Origin: Glandiceps talaboti
Lineage: Eukaryota > Hemichordata > Enteropneusta > Spengelidae
Direction: 5' to 3'
Assembly (NCBI RefSeq): GCF_964340395.1
Contig: NW_027554289.1
Coordinates: forward strand, 301,713 to 365,712
Length of the DNA: 64,000 nucleotides
How positions within the stretch are numbered: the first letter of the stretch is position 1; the number at the start of each line of letters is the position of its first letter. The position numbers and the translations under genes were made by a program. Below are positions 55,027 through 64,000 of the stretch, piece by piece. The notes beneath the pieces are model-generated. The model was not told the DNA's origin, searched no databases, and saw only the letters and a list, made by a program, of their open reading frames with translations.

Positions 55027-58000
55027 GAATTAAGACGGCACAGTAAACCAAGCACAAAGTGAATATATACTGCCAGGGGTCATTTGCACCCCGCCCCACC
55101 CCATCGGACTAAAATGGCTTATATACAATATTAAATATTATACAGATGCTTCAAAATACGAATCAAATACCTCATCACGTTGATGGTGATATGATTTATA
55201 GAACTACTTTATAATGATATTGTATCCATATGCTTTAACGGATTATGAACGAAGGTATTTATAAGTGTATGGGTGTACATGTAACGTCATACTACTAGAC
55301 TGTAAGCTACATCGTGTCGCTCCGCCCTCACCGGCCTGTTTGTGACAGGGGTTGACTGATGTGAGAGCGCGCCCTCGTCATGGGTACCGTACATACTACG
55401 GGAGCCCTCAGTAATTTTTGTTGTTGTTGTTGGATTTTTTTATTGTTACTAATCAAGAGAAAAACAAAATGTACATTTCACACCACTAACTAATCTCTTA
55501 ATGTCTTCAGGGAGCCTTCAGTAATTACAAGGGAAGGGGGCCAGGGGAAATCAAGCCCTGTCTGTGGCATAAAATCATGACACCCCCCCCTCGTTCGTTG
55601 TACTAAAAAGTGACCATCCCTCATAAAGTATGACCCTCCCCGGGACAGATTTGTAAAACGTCACCCCCCCCCCCCCATTATCCACCCCTTGTAATTACTA
55701 AAGGCTCCCTAATTGTATACTTGTCTGGGCGATATTGGGCAATGCCATAAATGTTACCGTGACAGACTGGATGTGTGACACTTCAAAGAGATGGTCTGTA
55801 AGCTGTATACTACGAATGGAAATAAGAAACAATACAGATTTGAAGTGGGTTTTTTTTGAAATTCATAAATTTTAATCGATGAATGTCACGTAATATCAAA
55901 ATCTATTCTATATTCAATTTGTTCCATAGAACATTAAAATAATTATATGAATCGAAAATTGTTGTAGTCAACGTCTATTTTCTATAAATATATTCGAATA
56001 TGTGGTTGCTGAAAATCAAACAATAACGAACCGTGACTACCTCACAAACATCCAAAGTGATAGAAAGAAGGGCAGTAAACAAGACGTCGAGTATATGCAA
56101 AGAAATATAGATAGAGGAAAATGACCACTGGGTGGGTGAATGGATGGATGGTTGATACTTCGTTTCAGGACAATATCAATCCCTTGCTCCATATGGTGGC
56201 GATTTAGCTTGACTGCGGCTAAAATACAGTCTTGTTAAAACATAGTTACTGAAAAAATATAATGTCACCGTTAATATATCACGAAATGTCATCGTATATT
56301 CGAATCGGAGTGCTGCTATGTAACTGTATGCTGTCTTCAAGTGCCACTGGCACTGGTAAACATTACAGTGTGTTATCATGAGTATTACCTTATCTGACTA
56401 GATATATGGAAGTAACTTACAACCAACAGTATGGAATTAGTGGTGAACAATCAATTAGTATGTTGTAATCGCTATATTATTTTGGGTTGATGAATTTTAT
56501 CATTATCTATCTAGTAATTCCATATGGGCACAGACTTCCTTGTTTGTGATAGTTATAGCTAACCCTGTACGCATTGATATTGGATCAGCTTGGGGTGAAC
56601 TGAGGGCAATGCGTCCTCATTTGGATGGACGATACTGAGGTATTCAGAGGAGGTGTACGTGGTGCCAATACTAAAATACCTGTCAAGCAATGATATGTGT
56701 TTTCACCTAACAGAAACCATGCTTGGCGACTTTAAACCCAAAATAGACCCACGACTAAGAACTGTGATATTTTAACAAATAACCTGCCGTTGATGGCGCA
56801 ATACCAGGGCATGAATCGATGGACTGCCATTTACCCTCACGAAGGTTTGTTGCCAGGTAGTTGACCGACATTATATGGTTTTCTTCTTCTACTAATCACT
56901 TTTTCAGGAGTTTTATCATTTTATTCTGAAAATTCCTGAAACATGTGTTCTCTTTACCAATAGGTCAGGGTTCATATTGGTGAATAATATTTAGTATTGG
57001 GATCTTCGAATATATCCAAATTCTGAAACCAAATGATAAAGCCCCTGAAAAAAAAACGATTAGTAGGCATTGCAGTGCAATGTATATTGGCAAAAAGAAT
57101 AAATGATTGTTTATCAGTGGAGATGTTATGTTTCCATAGAAACGACATATGTACAGCATCGTAACAATTTTTATATAAAACTGAATACTCATATTATGAA
57201 ATAAAAACTATCGCTACAAAATGAACGTGTCATATTGAACATTAAACCAACACTGGTCATTTTCAGTGTCAACTTATCTGCGATGCAATACTTCAATCAA
57301 TCACCCCTCTGATCTATTTTTGGCGTTTTATTGTCTTCGCCCATGTTATAAATCTTACCGTATCATTATCTTCTAAGTTTTGGTTATCGCTTTCAAGACT
57401 TACACTTTTACGAGTGAAAACAATCATTGTTATCATTCAAGATTTTTATAATGTCGCTATTTTATAATAAAAAATATCAAAAAAGTGTGAGAAAATAAAA
57501 CCCCAAAATAGATGAGATGTTAATTGTTAACTGTACGAGAATCGAAAATAGAAGTGCCTAATATATACAAATACACTTGCGTAGGTAAAATCTGTTCAAA
57601 AATAAATTGGGGGGGAGCAACTACGTTTGTACGGAGGGGCTCCAAGTAGACCTCCAAACCAAGAGTGTTGCCATGCCACATTTTACTAAAGAGAAATAGC
57701 CTGCTATATACCAAAGTCTACCGTCTGGTATTTTCTGTAATGAACCTGTTGTTACATTAGTGGGAACCTTGTCTAACACGAAAAATAAATATGAGTACAA
57801 TTACTTACAATCATGGAGGAGAATTGAGATTTGATCTTAGTAACTATCCAAAAATAAAGCCCCGTTAGTGTATCCTTGCTAAACCCCGAGGGTGGTAAAA
57901 CTTGAAACGGATCATCGAGCTCTCGCTGGGACCCTCGCTGCATTGTCATATATGGTATTTGCCTTTCCCCCCCCCCTCAGAAACTGTGCCATGGAGAGTT

Positions 58001-58599
58001 TTGCTGCATAAATCATAGTTCGCGGTTCGTTACAATAATATGCTACACATTTGTATTGTGAACGTATATGTATTTTGGCTCTGAACGTATCAGCCAAAAT
58101 ACTGTTTGTGACAAAATAAATATACAAAATGAAAATGATATAACTTCACTGGTAAATGCTAAGTGATGTTGAATACAATTTTATTTTGTCCGAGGGACTA
58201 GTCTCACATGTCACTTTGACCTATCAGAGTTCTAGATAAATGTACAGATATACATGAGATAAATTAGACTACTTTTTCCTGCAAACTTGAACAGAGAATA
58301 GATACTGTAACGATGTTATCAGGAATATCAAGTGATGGTTTTACGATTGTAGTATATTATTTGTTCCAAGTGTCAATTATATCAGGTCAAAATTTAAAAA
58401 AAAAAAAATCTTTATAACCTTGGTACCCTAGATAACCTAGAAAATTATCTTTTTAGTCATTTTCTTTGTTGATACTAGTTGAGACACCCCCGTGATAGAA
58501 CCTATTTAAACTACAGTGGTGGCAGCGTTAACATACTATCAGTGACTTACGAAGACCGAATTTCGACAGTGAAAAAACGTTAGACCTGCAACATTAATT
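55027..58599. other. Intergenic region between the two carboxypeptidase genes
   Basis: Holds the 3' UTR of carboxypeptidase 1, a short TIR element (55510-55710) with a half-copy at about 55400, and the upstream region of carboxypeptidase 2. The remaining sequence is AT-rich and shows no gene I can recognise. Confidence 0.6.
55510..55710. mobile_element. GGGAGCC TIR element, short copy B
   Basis: 201 bases consisting only of the two arms (GGGAGCCTTCAGTAATTAC ... GTAATTACTAAAGGCTCCC) without the internal tRNA-like segment: a deletion derivative or the original MITE. Confidence 0.65.
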
Positions 58600-63909
<5,310 letters not shown>

Positions 63910-64000
63910 GTAAGTAGTCACACGTTTAACTATCTTGGTCCGTGGTGGGAGGAGGAGGGAGAGGGAGGGGGGGGGGTCTCACAGATGAAATTAACAAATC

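Overview
This is animal nuclear DNA: split genes with GT-AG introns, many DNA-transposon remnants, SINE-like repeats, long microsatellites and AT-rich non-coding sequence. The genes resemble human orthologues closely. The linkage PSME4-ACYP2-C2orf73 is, from memory, also found on human chromosome 2p16. That suggests a slowly evolving marine invertebrate (invertebrate deuterostome or lophotrochozoan); the phylum cannot be fixed from the sequence.

Layout. (1) Positions 1-20808, minus strand: the first 28 coding exons (about 1,248 residues) of PSME4/PA200, the proteasome activator, running off the left edge. (2) 21220-24657, plus: an acylphosphatase (ACYP2-like) head-to-head with PSME4, with a 17-base exon and two alternative last exons. 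(3) 26009-30430, minus: a complete seven-exon eIF3k gene, tail-to-tail with ACYP. (4) 30658-33964, plus: a four-exon gene for a 272-residue protein, probably the C2orf73 orthologue, head-to-head with eIF3k. (5) 37241-55026, plus: a complete ten-exon secreted M14 pro-carboxypeptidase (445 residues). (6) 58600-63909, plus: a second carboxypeptidase with the same exon plan, cut by the right edge after nine exons. The first four genes are housekeeping-type; the last two are a tandem family of secreted digestive-type peptidases.

Mobile DNA is concentrated in the 8.9-kb second intron of the first carboxypeptidase. It holds a young LTR element nested in a LINE 3' end, a fold-back element, two kinds of MITE and a TIR element with a tRNA-like segment inside. 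PSME4 introns hold further fold-back MITEs.

The most unusual signal is in PSME4. At three separate exons (12, 14 and 17) the 3' end of the exon, together with its splice donor, has been duplicated into the intron just downstream: about seven units of about 30 bases, one diverged extra copy, and seven to nine units of 40 bases. This gives rows of decoy U1-type donor sites. The second most interesting signal is the pair of interchangeable ACYP last exons, where splicing one into the other would create a stop codon exactly at the junction. All exon models were read by eye. Codon phases are consistent across every junction and the summed coding lengths close in frame.
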